The position numbers and the translations under genes were made by a program. Source: an uncultured Mycoplasma sp. (GTDB taxonomy: Bacteria > Bacillota_I > Bacilli_A > Mycoplasmatales > Metamycoplasmataceae). From it: DNA of 64,000 nt. Positions 23,655 through 35,062 of the stretch are shown here, one piece after another (within the stretch, counting starts at the first letter, position 1; each line of letters starts with the position of its first letter). The notes beneath the pieces were generated by a model, which worked only from the letters and a program-made list of their open reading frames with translations, was not told the DNA's origin and ran no database searches. Location: assembly GCA_947040455.1 (NCBI GenBank), contig CAMRBN010000001.1:1-64000 (forward strand). Reading direction: 5' to 3'.

Positions 23655-23891
23655 ATGACACAAAAAGAATTACAAGAGTGATTTGAAGAATTAGAAACAC
23701 TAATTGAAAAACACCCAAGACAGTGAGACACATTTAAACGCACTTCAAGACATTTAGAAAATGTTTCTTGCATCTCTTGTATTTATGGATCACCATCCAA
23801 AGAGCAATTAAATGAAAACCATCGATTTTCAATAGCAATGAATCCCAGAAGATGTGCTGTTTGTTTTATTAAAACTGAAGCTTTGCTTTAA
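23655..23891 (+). CDS. Small CxxC/CxxC protein next to the Sau3AI-like gene
   Basis: A 78-residue protein missed by the ORF track because of two TGA codons. It has a Trp-rich helical start (KELQEWFEELE, RQWDTFKR) and two Cys pairs (SCISC and RCAVCF) that could bind one zinc. It lies 28 bases after the Sau3AI-like gene in the same direction behind an AGAGGG site. A controller or accessory of the restriction set is possible, but no helix-turn-helix is evident. Function unknown. Confidence 0.65.
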
Positions 23892-24039
23892 ATATATAAT
23901 TAAAAACTAAAAAATGAAGTTTAATTTTAATAATTATATTTATAACTTTTTAACAAATATATTTATGCTAATCAATGATTTTTTCAGAATAACAAAATCT
24001 GTAATTTAAAATAGAAAAGAAAATTATTTGAAGTTAGAT

Positions 24040-24792
24040 TTATTTTTCTTTTTGTTCCTTAACTGCTTTTTTTATTTCTCTTCCATATGCTCATAAATAA
24101 ATATCTATTTGTCTATTGGTTAATATTTGTAATTCATCTTGTGATTGTAAACCAAAAAGAGTAATAAATTGATTAATTGCAATATAAAAGTTTTCATAAT
24201 TTTTACTTAAATTATATTTTTTAAAATCTATAAAGTCGTTTCCGAATTTCGCTTGATATTTACCTTTGAATTTCTCTTTCAATTCAAATAATGATTCAAT
24301 TACATAAGAATCCAATATAAAGAAAAAACCATTATTTTGAAAGAAACAAAATTTAGATGCGAAAGAAATATAACGTGGTTCTTTTTTAATAATTTTTTCG
24401 CCTTTTTTCTCTTCAACTAAAAGTTTTGCAATTTTTTCAACGAATTTTATACAATGATCATCAGATTCAAGAGGATTGTTTATCAAGCAAGGATTATCCA
24501 TGTATTTCTTTTCACCATAAATAGATACTATATGCTCCGCCATATTATTTATATGTATATTTTTAACTCCAGAAGAATAAAGAGTATTTAATGCAGCAAC
24601 TTTTAAAAGTACCTTTTCAAAATCATCATTTTTATTATGTTTTTAAAATAATTTGTTTAATATATCATTATTAATTTTAAAAAATTTTTCTTCTTCAAGA
24701 ACTTTATCAACAACATCTATTACATTTTTTTGTTTGGTTCTTTTAATCTTATATCATATTTCATAATTGTCATTATAAGTGATAAAAATCAA
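24040..24792 (-). pseudogene. Unknown protein interrupted by an in-frame TAA
   Basis: The intact part starts at ATG 24543 (MAEHIVSIYGEKKYMDN) and gives 167 residues to TAA at 24040. Upstream, the same frame continues to look coding (NDDFEKVLLKVAALNTLYSS), but it is cut by TAA at 24643-24645, behind which a further coding-like stretch reaches a TTG at 24792. Either an N-terminal nonsense mutation has split a 250-residue protein or translation starts at ATG 24543. I do not recognise the family. Confidence 0.55.
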
Positions 24793-24990
24793 TAAATTAT
24801 AAAAATTAATAGTAAAAAATATTAATTGATTAACTAAGAAATTGTACAAAATCACATGGATGTGATAACAAAACACTGTGAAAAATCCATTGTGATAAGT
24901 AATTAGCAATAATGATTAAATGGCAATAAAGTTGAAGGATAATTTTAACTAAGAAAAATTTAAATTGAATATTAGGAAAGATTATTTAAA

Positions 24991-26253
24991 TTGTTATATG
25001 ATTTTAAAATGAAATTATCAGAATTATTATCTCTTAGAGAATTGGCATATGAATATCTTTTAGGAGCTCTTTATTCTTTCAAGTATAAGGTAGGCGATGA
25101 TTATTTAATCATTTTTGCTTCCAAGATACAACAAAAAACAAATCATATTCCTAATATAGATGACTTTTCAGATCAACTTAAAAGAGCTTCTGATTTTTAT
25201 AAATTTGATTTTCTATCTATTCTAAAACCATTAAATGAAATTGAACAATTAGAAAATTCAAAATTTGAAACTTGAATTGGATATGGTTTAATTGTTAAAA
25301 ATGATATACCCAAGCATAATTTAAATATAGAAATATTAAAAAAAATGAATGTGGGTAAAAATAAGGAACATTTCCTGCGCGGTCTTTTTGATTCAAGATC
25401 AAGTATAGACACTACCGCCTGATACTTATCTATGGATATGAGAAAAGATGATTCAAAATGATTTGCAGGAAACATTTACAAAATGTTAATAACCACTTTC
25501 CCACACTTTAGAATAAATATAAATCCAAGATTTTTACAACCAGGTGTAGAATCTAGAGCAAAAAATCCACAATTGAGAATTGTTATTTTTGACTACTTTG
25601 GATTATTAGGCACTTTTAGAATAAATTATTTTGAAAAAGCAAAAATAGCAAAATGATGAAAAAAATTAAATAACGGTTCTATTATTCCTTCATCATTTGA
25701 TAATTTGATTAAATGAGATACTTCTCAACTTCAAAATTTAATAGATGTTAAGAAAAAACCTAAAATTGATGAATTAGAAAATGATGAAGAATATTCTAGC
25801 TCAGAACTTTCCAAAGATGATAAATTGAGTTTGTATGAATATTACCTTTATCAACATGAACGAAATCAAAGACAAATTCCTTTGAATAAAAATGAAATAA
25901 AAAGAAGAGCAAAATTATCAAATGAGACAGTCATGAATGTTTTGGAGAAATCTAATAGAAATGATTTTTTTGCACCCACAATAGAAACTTCTAAAAATAA
26001 AAGGGGCGAGCCTTTGTTAGATATACACCACATTATTCCCCATAGATATAGTTATATTTTTGATGAAAAACATGTTATTGATCAAACAGAAAATCTTATA
26101 GCAATTACTCAAAATAACCATTATTTACTCCATCGTGGAGAATTTTCTGAAATTAAAATCAATATGCTGCAACAAATGTTTGAACATGTTGAAGTTTATT
26201 TAAAAACAAACAATATCAATATTTCATTTGAAGAATTCAAAAGTTTGTATTAA
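24991..26253 (+). CDS. HNH restriction endonuclease-like protein
   Basis: The TGA-corrected frame gives about 420 residues from TTG 24991 (AGGAAAG upstream) or 414 from ATG 25009. The first 250 residues, with LLGALYSFK and FLRGLFDSRSS, resemble a LAGLIDADG-like or specificity region; the C-terminus holds a clear HNH core, DIHHIIPHRYSYIF followed by ENLIAITQNNHYLLHRG. It ends 63 bases before the fused methyltransferase in the same direction and is therefore a good candidate for a cognate nuclease. Confidence 0.75.
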
Positions 26254-26316
26254 CCAATATATATTTGTTATAATTGAGGAATAAAAATTATACCCTCAAA
26301 TATAGTTAGGAGAAAT

Positions 26317-28095
26317 ATGTTTAAAATACTAGATTTATTTTCCGGGGCTGGTGGATTCTCTGTAGGACTTGAAAAAAATAAAAAATTTAGCACTGTAGTT
26401 GCTGTTGACTTTAATGAACAAGCATTAAACACAATTAAACATAATAATCCAAAAATAAAAACCATACTAGGGGATATAACTGATTCTTCTGTTAAAAATA
26501 ATATTATTGAAATTTCAAAAAAATTTGGAGTTAATTTTATCATAGGTGGTCCGCCATGTCAAGGATTTAGTATGAAGGGTAAAAAACAAGGACTCAAAGA
26601 TCCTAGAAATTTTTTATTTATTGAATATTTCAACATGGTTAAGGCGATAACGCCTGAAATTTTTATTATTGAAAATGTTCCGGCCATTATAAATTCATCA
26701 AATGGCTACTTCATGAATGAAATAAAAGATAAATTTAAAGAATTGGGTTATATTTTGAATTATGATATTTTGAATGCATCTCACTTCGGTGTTCCTCAAA
26801 ATAGAAAAAGAGCATTCATAATAGGTTCTAAAACACTAAAATTTGATTTGCCTTTAGGTGATAAATTGAGTCTAGTTACAGTTCAAGATGCAATTTCAGA
26901 TCTTGCATATTTAGAATCAGGAGATATTAGTCATAAGCGTCCATATACAACTAATGCTGAATCTAATTATCAAAAACAATTAAGAAGTGAGTCACACACT
27001 CTATTTAATCACTCATCAACAAATCATTCAAAGGAAACTCTTTATAAGTTATCTTTAATACCAGAAAAAGGAACTAAATTAAATCTTCCCGAAAACTTAA
27101 GAACTAATCAAAAATTTAAAACAACATGGTCAAGATTACATTGAGACCAATTATCTCCAACAATAGACACCAGATTTGACACTCCATCTAATGGGAAAAA
27201 TACTCACCCCACTTTAAATAGAGCAATAACACCCAGAGAAGCTGCAAGAATACAATCATTCCCTGATTCATATGAATTTATCGGCGGGAAGTCAGAAATA
27301 TGCAAGCAAATAGGTAATGCAGTTCCTCCTTTGTTAGCTAGCGCTGTTGGAGAATCTATATTAAAACAAATAAAATCAATATCTCAATCTTCTAATAATA
27401 ATTATGAACTATATAATGGTGATACATATAAAATGTCAGGAAAAATAAAAGACAATTCTATTGATGCCATAATTACAGACCCGCCATATAACATATCTAA
27501 AAAAAATAACTTTTCAACTTTGAGCGGTAAAAGAAAGGGTATTGACTTTGGAGAGTGGGATAAGGAATTTGATTTATATTCTTGAATAAGTGAATATTAC
27601 AACAAATTAAAAGATGGTGGTACTTTTATTATTTTTGGTTCTCACTTATTTGTTTCACACATTTCAGATGAACTAACCAAGTGCGGAGCGGATGTTAAGG
27701 ATTTGTTGAAATGAATAAAATCTAATCCAATGCCTCGAAATGTTGAAAGAAGATATGTTTTAGATACAGAATATGCTGTTTGAGCTGTAAAACCAAAGGG
27801 AAAATGAGTTTTTAATAAACCTAACGGAATTCCATATGTAAGAGCTGAATTTAAAACAGGAGTTGTTTCAGGGAAAGAAAAACTAAATCACCCCACTCAA
27901 AAATCATTAAAATTAATGCAAGAAATAATCTCAATACATACAAATAAAAATGATTTAATACTCGATCCTTTTATGGGCTCTGGAACAACAGGAGCTGCTG
28001 CATTATTGTTAGGACGTAAGTTTATAGGTATAGAAAGAGAATCAAAGTATTTCAACATATCTCGCGAAAGAATTGAGAATATAATTAATAAATAA
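26317..28095 (+). CDS. Fused C5-cytosine and amino (N4/N6) DNA methyltransferase
   Basis: One uninterrupted 592-residue frame. Residues 1-355 are a full C5 methylase: DLFSGAGGFS, GGPPCQGFS with the catalytic Cys, ENVPAI, PQNRKR, TPREAARIQSFP, QIGNAVPP. From about residue 370 a second enzyme starts: NGDTYKM, catalytic TDPPYNIS, HPTQKS and DPFMGSGTTGAA, the motif order of a beta-class N4/N6 amino-methylase. Joining both into one chain is rare; separate genes usually protect the two strands of an asymmetric site. HNH nuclease genes lie on either side (25009 and 28131). An AGGAG site precedes the ATG. Confidence 0.9.
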
Positions 28096-28130
28096 GTATA
28101 TAAATTTAAGTAGTATAAAGGAGGTTTTGC

Positions 28131-29126
28131 ATGATTCAATTAGACAAAGATACTTATGAATCAATTTATAAAATATTAATTGATACAGACAAAATGTCAA
28201 ATAAACTATATAAAGATAATCCTCGTATAAATGCTAAATTTTTTGTTGATGCAATATTTCAAGATTATTTTATTGGAAAAACTGTAAATAGTATTGATTT
28301 GAAATATACTCAAAAGTCAACCACTAAAATTGTTATTGAAACTAAAGGTCAAAATATGACTTGAATCAAATATAGATTTAAATTAATTAAATCAAGCAAA
28401 GAATTAACAAAAACTATTTCTTCAAGGTTTTCAGAACAAGATTTTAAAAACTTTTTAATTATATATATGACAAAAACAATTAATAAAAATGAATTATTTC
28501 ACAATTCCAAAATTTTGAGCGAAAAAGTCTTAAATGATTGAAAAGAATATTTAAAAATATTGAAGATTGATAAATCAATTATCGATGAGGATAACTGGTG
28601 AAAAATATCGAAAGATAAGGGTAATTTAGTTTTGATAAATCATTACGGAAACATAAGTATTAAAGAACAAAAAGAATTATTAAATATTAAAAACGACCAA
28701 AATATAGATAATCAAACTAAAAAATGCTTATATAAAGCAAGAATTGGACAAGGTAAGTATAGAGAAGACTTATTGACACTACACAATAACACATGTATGA
28801 TTTCCGGCATTAAAGCTCCCGAACTTTTGATAGCAAGTCATATTATTCCTTGAGTAGAATCAAATCATATTGAAAAGCTGGATAAAAATAATGGATTATT
28901 ATTATCTGCAAGCATTGATAAGCTATTTGACCAATACTATATTTCATTTGATGATAATGGTTTCATGATTATTTCTGAGAAGTTTAAACAAACACATACA
29001 AATTACAAAGACATTATGTCTACCATCGGAATTTATAAATCATTTATTGAGCAAAGAAAATCTTTATCACTATCCAAAGAAACTAAAGAATATATGAAAA
29101 GTCATTTTAGGGAATTAAAGAAATAA
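28131..29126 (+). CDS. HNH_2-type restriction endonuclease
   Basis: The 331-residue protein starts 35 bases after the fused methylase, behind AAAGGAGG. The C-terminal third, CMISGIKAPELLIASHIIPW, NGLLLSASIDKLFDQ and ISFDDNGFMIIS, is the HNH_2 restriction endonuclease pattern; the N-terminal part is probably DNA recognition. Reading TGA as Trp joins ORF-track pieces 28131-28364 and 28632-28853. Orientation and spacing make it the most likely partner of the fused methylase. It converges with the next gene, leaving 4 bases. Confidence 0.85.
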
Positions 29127-29130
29127 TATT

Positions 29131-30144
29131 TTATCAATTAGCAACAAATTTATAAGGTGTAATAAGAATTTTATTATTTTCAAAATCATATCCCGTTTTA
29201 TCAAAACTGATTTCTATTTTAGGAGCATTAATAATTATTAGATTTGGAGTGTATAAATTACCTTCATCATATCTTTTTATATTTGAAACAAAGTATAGAT
29301 AATAATTTTCGGATTGCTCTTGATAAAAAGCATATTTTGATCTAGAAATAAAGAATTTACTCAAACTACTTTCAGTTGTTGATTTAACTTCTATATATTT
29401 TACTTGATTATTTATCTTCACTTCAAAGTCATAATTAGAGTATTTATTCTTACTTGAAACTCAATTAACATTTACCTCACCATATTGTTTGATAAGATGC
29501 TTGTAAACTAATTGTTCTCCGCATTCTTGAGTTAACATAAAGTAATCATGATCAGATGATGATGTTTTTGGGATTATTGGTATGTATTCAACAGTGCCTT
29601 TTTTAAGGTCAGTAATATCTAAAACTTCCAACTCTTTTTCTTGAGATATTTTTTTAAATTGTTCTCTATAATTTTGACTGCTACCCGCATCTGTAAACAA
29701 AGATAAATAATAACTATCTCACTCTTTAAGAATATTTTGATGCGCTTCTTTGTTTATGTTTTTCAAGATTACATTAATGTAATCTCTGACTGCTATTTGT
29801 ACTTTGGGAATTCCAAATTTTTCCAAACCTTCTTTTAAAGAATTTCCAAAGCTCCCGAATTTTAGCAATTGTTTTAATGAATTAATGTCCATTCCATGAG
29901 AATTAGAATAAACATCTTTGACTGTTAAATTTCTTTTTCTATTAATTATTCTTGTTTCATTTAAGTAATATTCATTAATATTATTTGCTGTATCTTTTTT
30001 GAAATAATAATCAATCATAATAGAAACATAAAAAGATGCATCTATTCTACACCTACCCTTGCGTCAAACATCATTTTTAAAATATGATTCACTTTTTTCA
30101 TATGTTGATGTAAGCAAATTAATTATTAATTCATTTTCATTCAT
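29131..30144 (-). CDS. DUF3883-type PD-(D/E)XK nuclease
   Basis: Four ORF-track pieces join into 337 residues from ATG 30144 to TAA 29131 (the TGA at 29134 is Trp). Near the C-terminus NYDFEVKINNQVKYIEVKS followed by FFISRSKYAFYQE is the DUF3883 signature, a PD-(D/E)XK-like core (D...EVK) seen in restriction and defence proteins. The N-terminal half is unrecognised. A related copy lies at 32284, on the other side of the GmrSD-type gene. Its promoter lies in a perfect inverted repeat shared with that gene. Confidence 0.8.
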
Positions 30145-30147
30145 AAC

Positions 30148-30214
30148 AACAGTATACAGGAAAATATAGTGGTTAAAATGATATTAAAATTTAATTTTTT
30201 TCCTGTATACTGTT
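30148..30214. promoter_or_regulatory. Perfect 17-bp inverted repeat between divergent genes
   Basis: AACAGTATACAGGAAAA at 30148-30164 and its exact complement at 30198-30214 face each other. Each arm read outward contains TTTTCCTGTATACTGTT, with TATACT as a likely -10 box, so the repeat may make two mirrored promoters for the DUF3883 gene and the GmrSD-type gene, or bind a shared regulator. Confidence 0.8.
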
Positions 30215-30290
30215 TTTTACTAATAAGTAATAAATGAAATGAATTTTAAAAACTTTTTCAATATATTTCAATCAAATAAAGGAATAAATT

Positions 30291-32012
30291 ATGGACATAT
30301 CAAAAAGATCAATTAACGATATATTAAGAACTTCAAATAATTTAATAATTCCTTTTTACCAAAGAGAATATACATGAAACCAAGAAGAGATAAAGAGATT
30401 ATTAGAAGATATTGTGTCTTGTGAAACAAATAATTATTATTTAGGATCATTAGTTTTAAAAAATCATAAAACTTCCAGAGTGATAATTGATGGTCAACAA
30501 AGAATCTCAACTATTTGGTTAATCCTAAAAGCAATATATGATAAAAATGATCAATTGGATAAAGATTATTCAAATGAAATTAAAAGAGATTTAGAAGGTT
30601 TTGAATTCAAAACAATGAATTTAAAAGATGCAGGTATATTGAAAAACATAATAACAGATAATACTTCTTCTTTTTCTGAAAAAGAAGAACAATCTAATTA
30701 TTTTTTAAATTATCAACAAATCAAATCTCATTTGAATACATATAATGTAGATTTAAATCTTTTTTACATTAACTTAAGAAAGATTGTGTTCGCTTTAGTC
30801 ATAGCGGAAGAAAAAATTGATGAACATATTCTGTTTTCACAAATAAATTCAACAGGAAAAAAATTAACTGCTTTCGACTTGGTAAAAAACTATTTATTTT
30901 CTAAAATAAATGAAAGATATCTTAATGAAGAAAATCTTGATAAAAAACTTGAAGAAAAAACAAATTTATTGACACTATCAACAGATTGCTTAAAAAATGA
31001 TAAAGATAAAAATAGTTTTATAAGGCACTTTATATCTTATAAAACTAATGAACTAGTTAATAACGACTCCTTAATTCTTTATGCATCTTTTGTAGATTTA
31101 TTTGATAAAAAAATTTATAGTGATATATTGACTGCTTTTGATGATTTATATCTCTTTGCAACTATTTATAAATATATATTAAATAAAGAATGATTGGGTG
31201 AAAAATATGAAAAATCTATGAACATATTATATCCTTCATCAAATACATATATGGCTTTGTTTATTGATATATTTCATAGAAATTCAAACTTGATTGATAA
31301 GAAAATAATTATAAATGAACTACAAAAATCAAATATTAATAAATCATTAATGGTTTTAGAGTATTATAAAGTTACCAGAGAGTTCTATGGCTCAACAGAA
31401 AAAACTATAACAAGATTTATACCCAAGTTAGTAAATGAAATTAACAAACTAGAACTAAATATTTCATATGAAGCTAAATTGTTCTATAAATTATATACAG
31501 AACCAAACAGAGATATAAAGCGTAATAATGATTTCAAATATAGAATGCCTAGAAATGTTGAATTTAAATCGTCTTTTTATTCATTTAATTTATATAAAAA
31601 ACAAAGTTTTTGCAAAATTCTTTTAATTAGATTATCCAGTTTTCAAGAAAAAATGAAGATCGATTTCAAAACATTTACAATAGAACATATCTTGCCGCAA
31701 ACACTAACTGATTGAAGAGCTGCAGGATATAAAGAAGGAGAAATGGATATTGTTGCTAAAGAAGGAACAATTGGAAACTTGACTTTAACAAATTATAATG
31801 GTGAATCATCCAACAAAGTTTTCAGCCATAAACAAAAAATAATGGAAAAAGAAGGTTGAAAGTTTAATGATTATTTTTTAAATTTGCAAAAATGAGATTT
31901 ATATGAAATTCAAAAAAGATCTGAATACTTGTTTGATAAAATAAATGAAATTTGAAATTTTTCCGAAATTGAAAAGGAGATTCAATTATCTCTTAAAGAA
32001 TTTAATAATTAA
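30291..32012 (+). CDS. GmrSD-type DUF262/DUF1524 protein (type IV restriction-like)
   Basis: The 573-residue protein joins both domains of GmrSD-like systems. IPFYQREYTWNQEEI near residue 22 and VIIDGQQRIST near 66 are the DUF262 (ParB/Srx-like NTPase) motifs; FSQINSTGKKLTAFDLVKN follows. IEHILPQTL near residue 464 is the His-Pro core of the DUF1524 HNH-like nuclease. Such proteins cut modified DNA or act in BREX-type defence. Divergent from a DUF3883 nuclease and followed by a second one. Confidence 0.9.
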
Positions 32013-32023
32013 ACAAGTAGCAC

Positions 32024-32200
32024 ATGAAGAAAATAGATATATTAATTGCCAAGAATTTATACATCTTACCTAATTTTAACAATCACTACAGACAAACCAA
32101 ACGCAAAACAAGGAAAACAAATGTTATTGTGTCAGATATTAGCTTGACGTCTAAAGACATAATAGCACAAATATTTCCTGATCAAAATCCTATTTATTAA
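32024..32200 (+). CDS. Short hypothetical ORF (58 residues)
   Basis: ATG 32024 lies 11 bases after the GmrSD-type stop but lacks a clear ribosome site. The product is basic in the middle (RQTKRKTRKTN) without a recognised domain. A degraded look-alike (ETLPNLTIIKNK) occurs near 35940, which suggests a mobile or duplicated fragment rather than a working gene. Confidence 0.35.
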   Translation: MKKIDILIAKNLYILPNFNNHYRQTKRKTRKTNVIVSDISLTSKDIIAQIFPDQNPIY

Positions 32201-32283
32201 ATATTCAAGCATACATCAAAATATAAGTTTTTCGAATATGATGGTTTTAAATAAAACAAAAAAAATTCTGGTAAAGTATTAAT

Positions 32284-33357
32284 ATGACCAAAGAACAAGA
32301 AGAAAAGATAATTTTTGAAATAATTAGTGAAAAATCCCCTTTGTCAAAAAAATATTTCAATCTTATAAATACAAAAGACATTACAAAAAGTTATAAATGA
32401 CATTCAGAAAAACCAAGTCGTCAAACTTATTCTCCATACATATGAATTGATTTTTTTGATATTTTATTAAATCAAAATAAATCAGCTAAACCTGTTGAAA
32501 AGTTATTAAATGAAAAAGATAATTTATTTAACTTTATTTCTAGTGGAAATAAAACTCGAGATAAGGGTTGATATGGTAGTACTCTAGCAAGACTTTTCTA
32601 CATTCCTGACATGAAATTTAGACAAATTGATTCATTAATTTCTAGACAAGACATCAATGATCACATAAATATAGTTTGTAATGAATGAAAAAAATCAATG
32701 TATATAAACAAGAATTTGCTAACTCTAATAAATGATTGATTTGAAAACTATCAAATAACAACAAATCAAAGAATTCAAACATGAGAGGAAATATCTGATT
32801 ATGAAGTTTTTGTCAAAAATATAATTAATACCGATAAGTTAAAAGAAATATTTTCTTTAAAAAATACAGAAATCAGAGATACTATTTCCAACCAAGGTTA
32901 TAAAGGTCCTACATCTATAAATACAGGGATTAATGAAACTTATTTTGAAACAAACAAACAAATTTCTGATATTGCTAAAAATATAGTGGAAAATGTATTG
33001 GGTAAAAAATATGGGGTAAATTTTGTCACCAAAATTAATAAATTTGATCTTTGTGACTTTATAGTTAAAAATAATGATAAAAAAATATATGTCGAAGTAA
33101 AATCATCAACCAATAATAAACATTTTTTTATTTCAAGAAGCGAGTTAGAATTCAAAAGAGATAAGAATTCAGAATATCACATTTATTTTGTATACAACAT
33201 AAATGTTCAAAAAAATAGTTTTGGAGAGTTTTTAATTCCTGATATAAAGCCTATACTTAATTTTAATTATAATTTTGAACTAAATAACAAACCTTACAAT
33301 AAAGATTCTTTGTTTCATTTAATGCCAGTAAAATTCAAAGGAAAAATACCTTCTTAA
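32284..33357 (+). CDS. DUF3883-type PD-(D/E)XK nuclease, second copy
   Basis: The TGA-corrected frame gives 357 residues from ATG 32284. The C-terminal 130 residues, CDFIVKNNDKKIYVEVKSS and FFISRSELEFKRD with YHIYFVYNI, parallel the gene at 29131 almost block for block, so both carry the same nuclease fold (D...EVK). The N-terminal 230 residues differ, which fits different recognition parts. Co-oriented with the GmrSD-type gene 270 bases upstream. Confidence 0.8.
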
Positions 33358-33456
33358 ATATTTGAAGATAGAATGGAGTAAATTTATAATTACATTTGAA
33401 AATTTAAGTGCAATTATATGGATAAAATTTGTTAAAAAATCAACATAATTAATCAA
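33358..33456. other. Short spacer, no gene
   Basis: AT-rich sequence between the second DUF3883 gene and the duplicated FRG leader; nothing recognised. Confidence 0.4.
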
Positions 33457-33686
33457 AATTTTCTCTTATTTTTAATCAATGCATTAACATAATAAACTAA
33501 CAAATATAATTCTTAGATATTTAGTTTTCATAATATTTATCATATAATTAAGTGTATATCAAAAAAGAAAATACAAAAATTTTTAAAACTCTAGAAGAAG
33601 TTCAAGATTGAGCGTTTAAAATGATGAAAAAAAAGGAATATTACATCTATAGAGGGCAAGGTGATAGTTCATGGTCATTGAATTCT
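33457..33686 (+). repeat. Duplicated FRG leader and N-terminus, copy A (decayed)
   Basis: About 230 bases are nearly identical to 41456-41686, covering the upstream region, start and first 45 codons of the FRG-TPR gene. In this copy the ATGTCA start has become ATATCA and one A is missing from the following run, so translation is lost, though RGQGDSSWSLNS is still readable. The similarity stops abruptly at AATTCT. Confidence 0.85.
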
Positions 33687-34189
33687 ATTTTACAAAAATG
33701 CAAAATGTTATCCTAACCAAGAAAAGAAATTATCTTTAAAAGATGATGCAAAATTTCAGATGTTAATTAATGAAGAACCTATTGAAAATATTCCTCACAA
33801 AACACTTACATCTTCTAGAGAAGCCTATACTAGATCTTCTAAAAATTTCTAAGGAAGGGATTGTTGCAGCTAATTATTTATGCGAATATAACGAAAATCA
33901 TATAACATTTATAAGTAAGACATCTGAAAAACCATTTGTCGAAGCTCATCATTTAATACCAATGGCTAAGCAAGAAATTATTTTAAATAAAGATATGCAG
34001 AATAACGGTAATATTGATATTGTTGAAAATATTGTTTCTTTATGTCATAATTGTCATAAAAATATCCATTTTGGAACTGATAATACTAAACTGATAGAAA
34101 AACTATATGAAAAGAAAATTCATAAACTAAGGAGTAAGGGTTTTGACTTAACTCTTATAGAACTTAATTCTTTTTATAATATTAAATAA
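33687..34189 (+). pseudogene. HNH endonuclease fragment, frameshifted
   Basis: Directly after the FRG piece the sequence reads KCYPNQEKKLSLKDDAKFQ in one frame to REAYTRSSK, then must shift one base (five A where four fit) to continue as ISKEGIVAANYLCEYN and an HNH core: FVEAHHLIPMAKQ, CHNCHKNIH, ending TAA 34189. The HNH part resembles McrA-like HNH proteins. The 5' half is missing and replaced by the FRG copy, so this is a fused remnant and not a gene. Confidence 0.75.
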
Positions 34190-34335
34190 TTTAACTTGAA
34201 TGTTCTTTACATAAAAAATCATTTAAATTTATATGACTTTTCTTCAATTTTATTTTGTTCATTTTTTAGGATATTTTTAAATTTTATAAAGTCCTTTATA
34301 AGTTTGCTGTATTTTCTGAATTTGGTGGTCACTTA

Positions 34336-34482
34336 ATGTATGAAAAACTTTTTGACAGATTTGATATATTTTCCGAAAACAAATCAGAAAAAATTGATAA
34401 AACTTATCAAGAAATAGCAAATCTATGAAAAACCACAATCAAAATACCAGAAGAAAGAAATAGATTGCCGATTATTCTTTAG
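34336..34482 (+). pseudogene. Short ORF, probable gene fragment
   Basis: ATG to TAG encodes 48 residues (MYEKLFDRFDIFSENKSEKI) without a ribosome site. The sequence looks coding in composition but matches no family I know. It sits in the remnant zone, so a truncated gene is the simplest reading. Confidence 0.3.
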
Positions 34483-34708
34483 CATTAAAATAACAATAAC
34501 CCAATCACCAAGAGCGCACATATTACCTATTTTTAACTATAAATATTAAATACTTGGGAGTTTATTAAATATATTTGTATTTTATATCTTAGAAACTACT
34601 TATAATAAAACAATATTGGTTCACATGATTATTTTTTTGATTTAATATTTTATAAGCAATTTTAGAATATAATTTTTATCATACAATTAAATTTAAAAGG
34701 AATTATGA

Positions 34709-35062
34709 ATGGAAAAAGACAAACAAACTATAAAAGAAATATTTGAATTATTAAAAGATTCAAATATAGGAGAACCATTTATTTATAATCTATCAAAAGA
34801 GGAAATTACAAAATATTTAATTTTTAATTCCGAAAAAGAAAAATCAATAAACCACATTTGAAATAAATGACTTAACATTATGCAACTAGCTAAAATAATA
34901 TCTAAAAACTATAATAACGGAAATGAGTTTTTTATCTCACATAAAATAAATACCATCATTGAGTTTTTGTATAGAGAAAATTATTTAATTTTACTAAACG
35001 AAGGTTTTAAAGAGAACGAAAATCAAGCAACATATATTTTAAGTCCTAAAATATTCATATAA
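34709..35062 (+). CDS. Hypothetical protein (117 residues)
   Basis: ATG 34709 follows AAAAGGAATT at suitable spacing; two TGA codons (HIWNKW) hid the N-terminal half from the ORF track. The product is helical, with no signal peptide or known motif. It is an intact frame within a region of fragments, preceded by a likely promoter (TATAAT-like at about 34670). Function unknown. Confidence 0.6.

Noticed and set aside
24991-25275. Possible homing endonuclease (LAGLIDADG) gene
   Set aside because: YLLGALYS and LRGLFDSRSS are suggestive, but the chain continues into an HNH core next to a methylase, so a restriction nuclease is the better reading.
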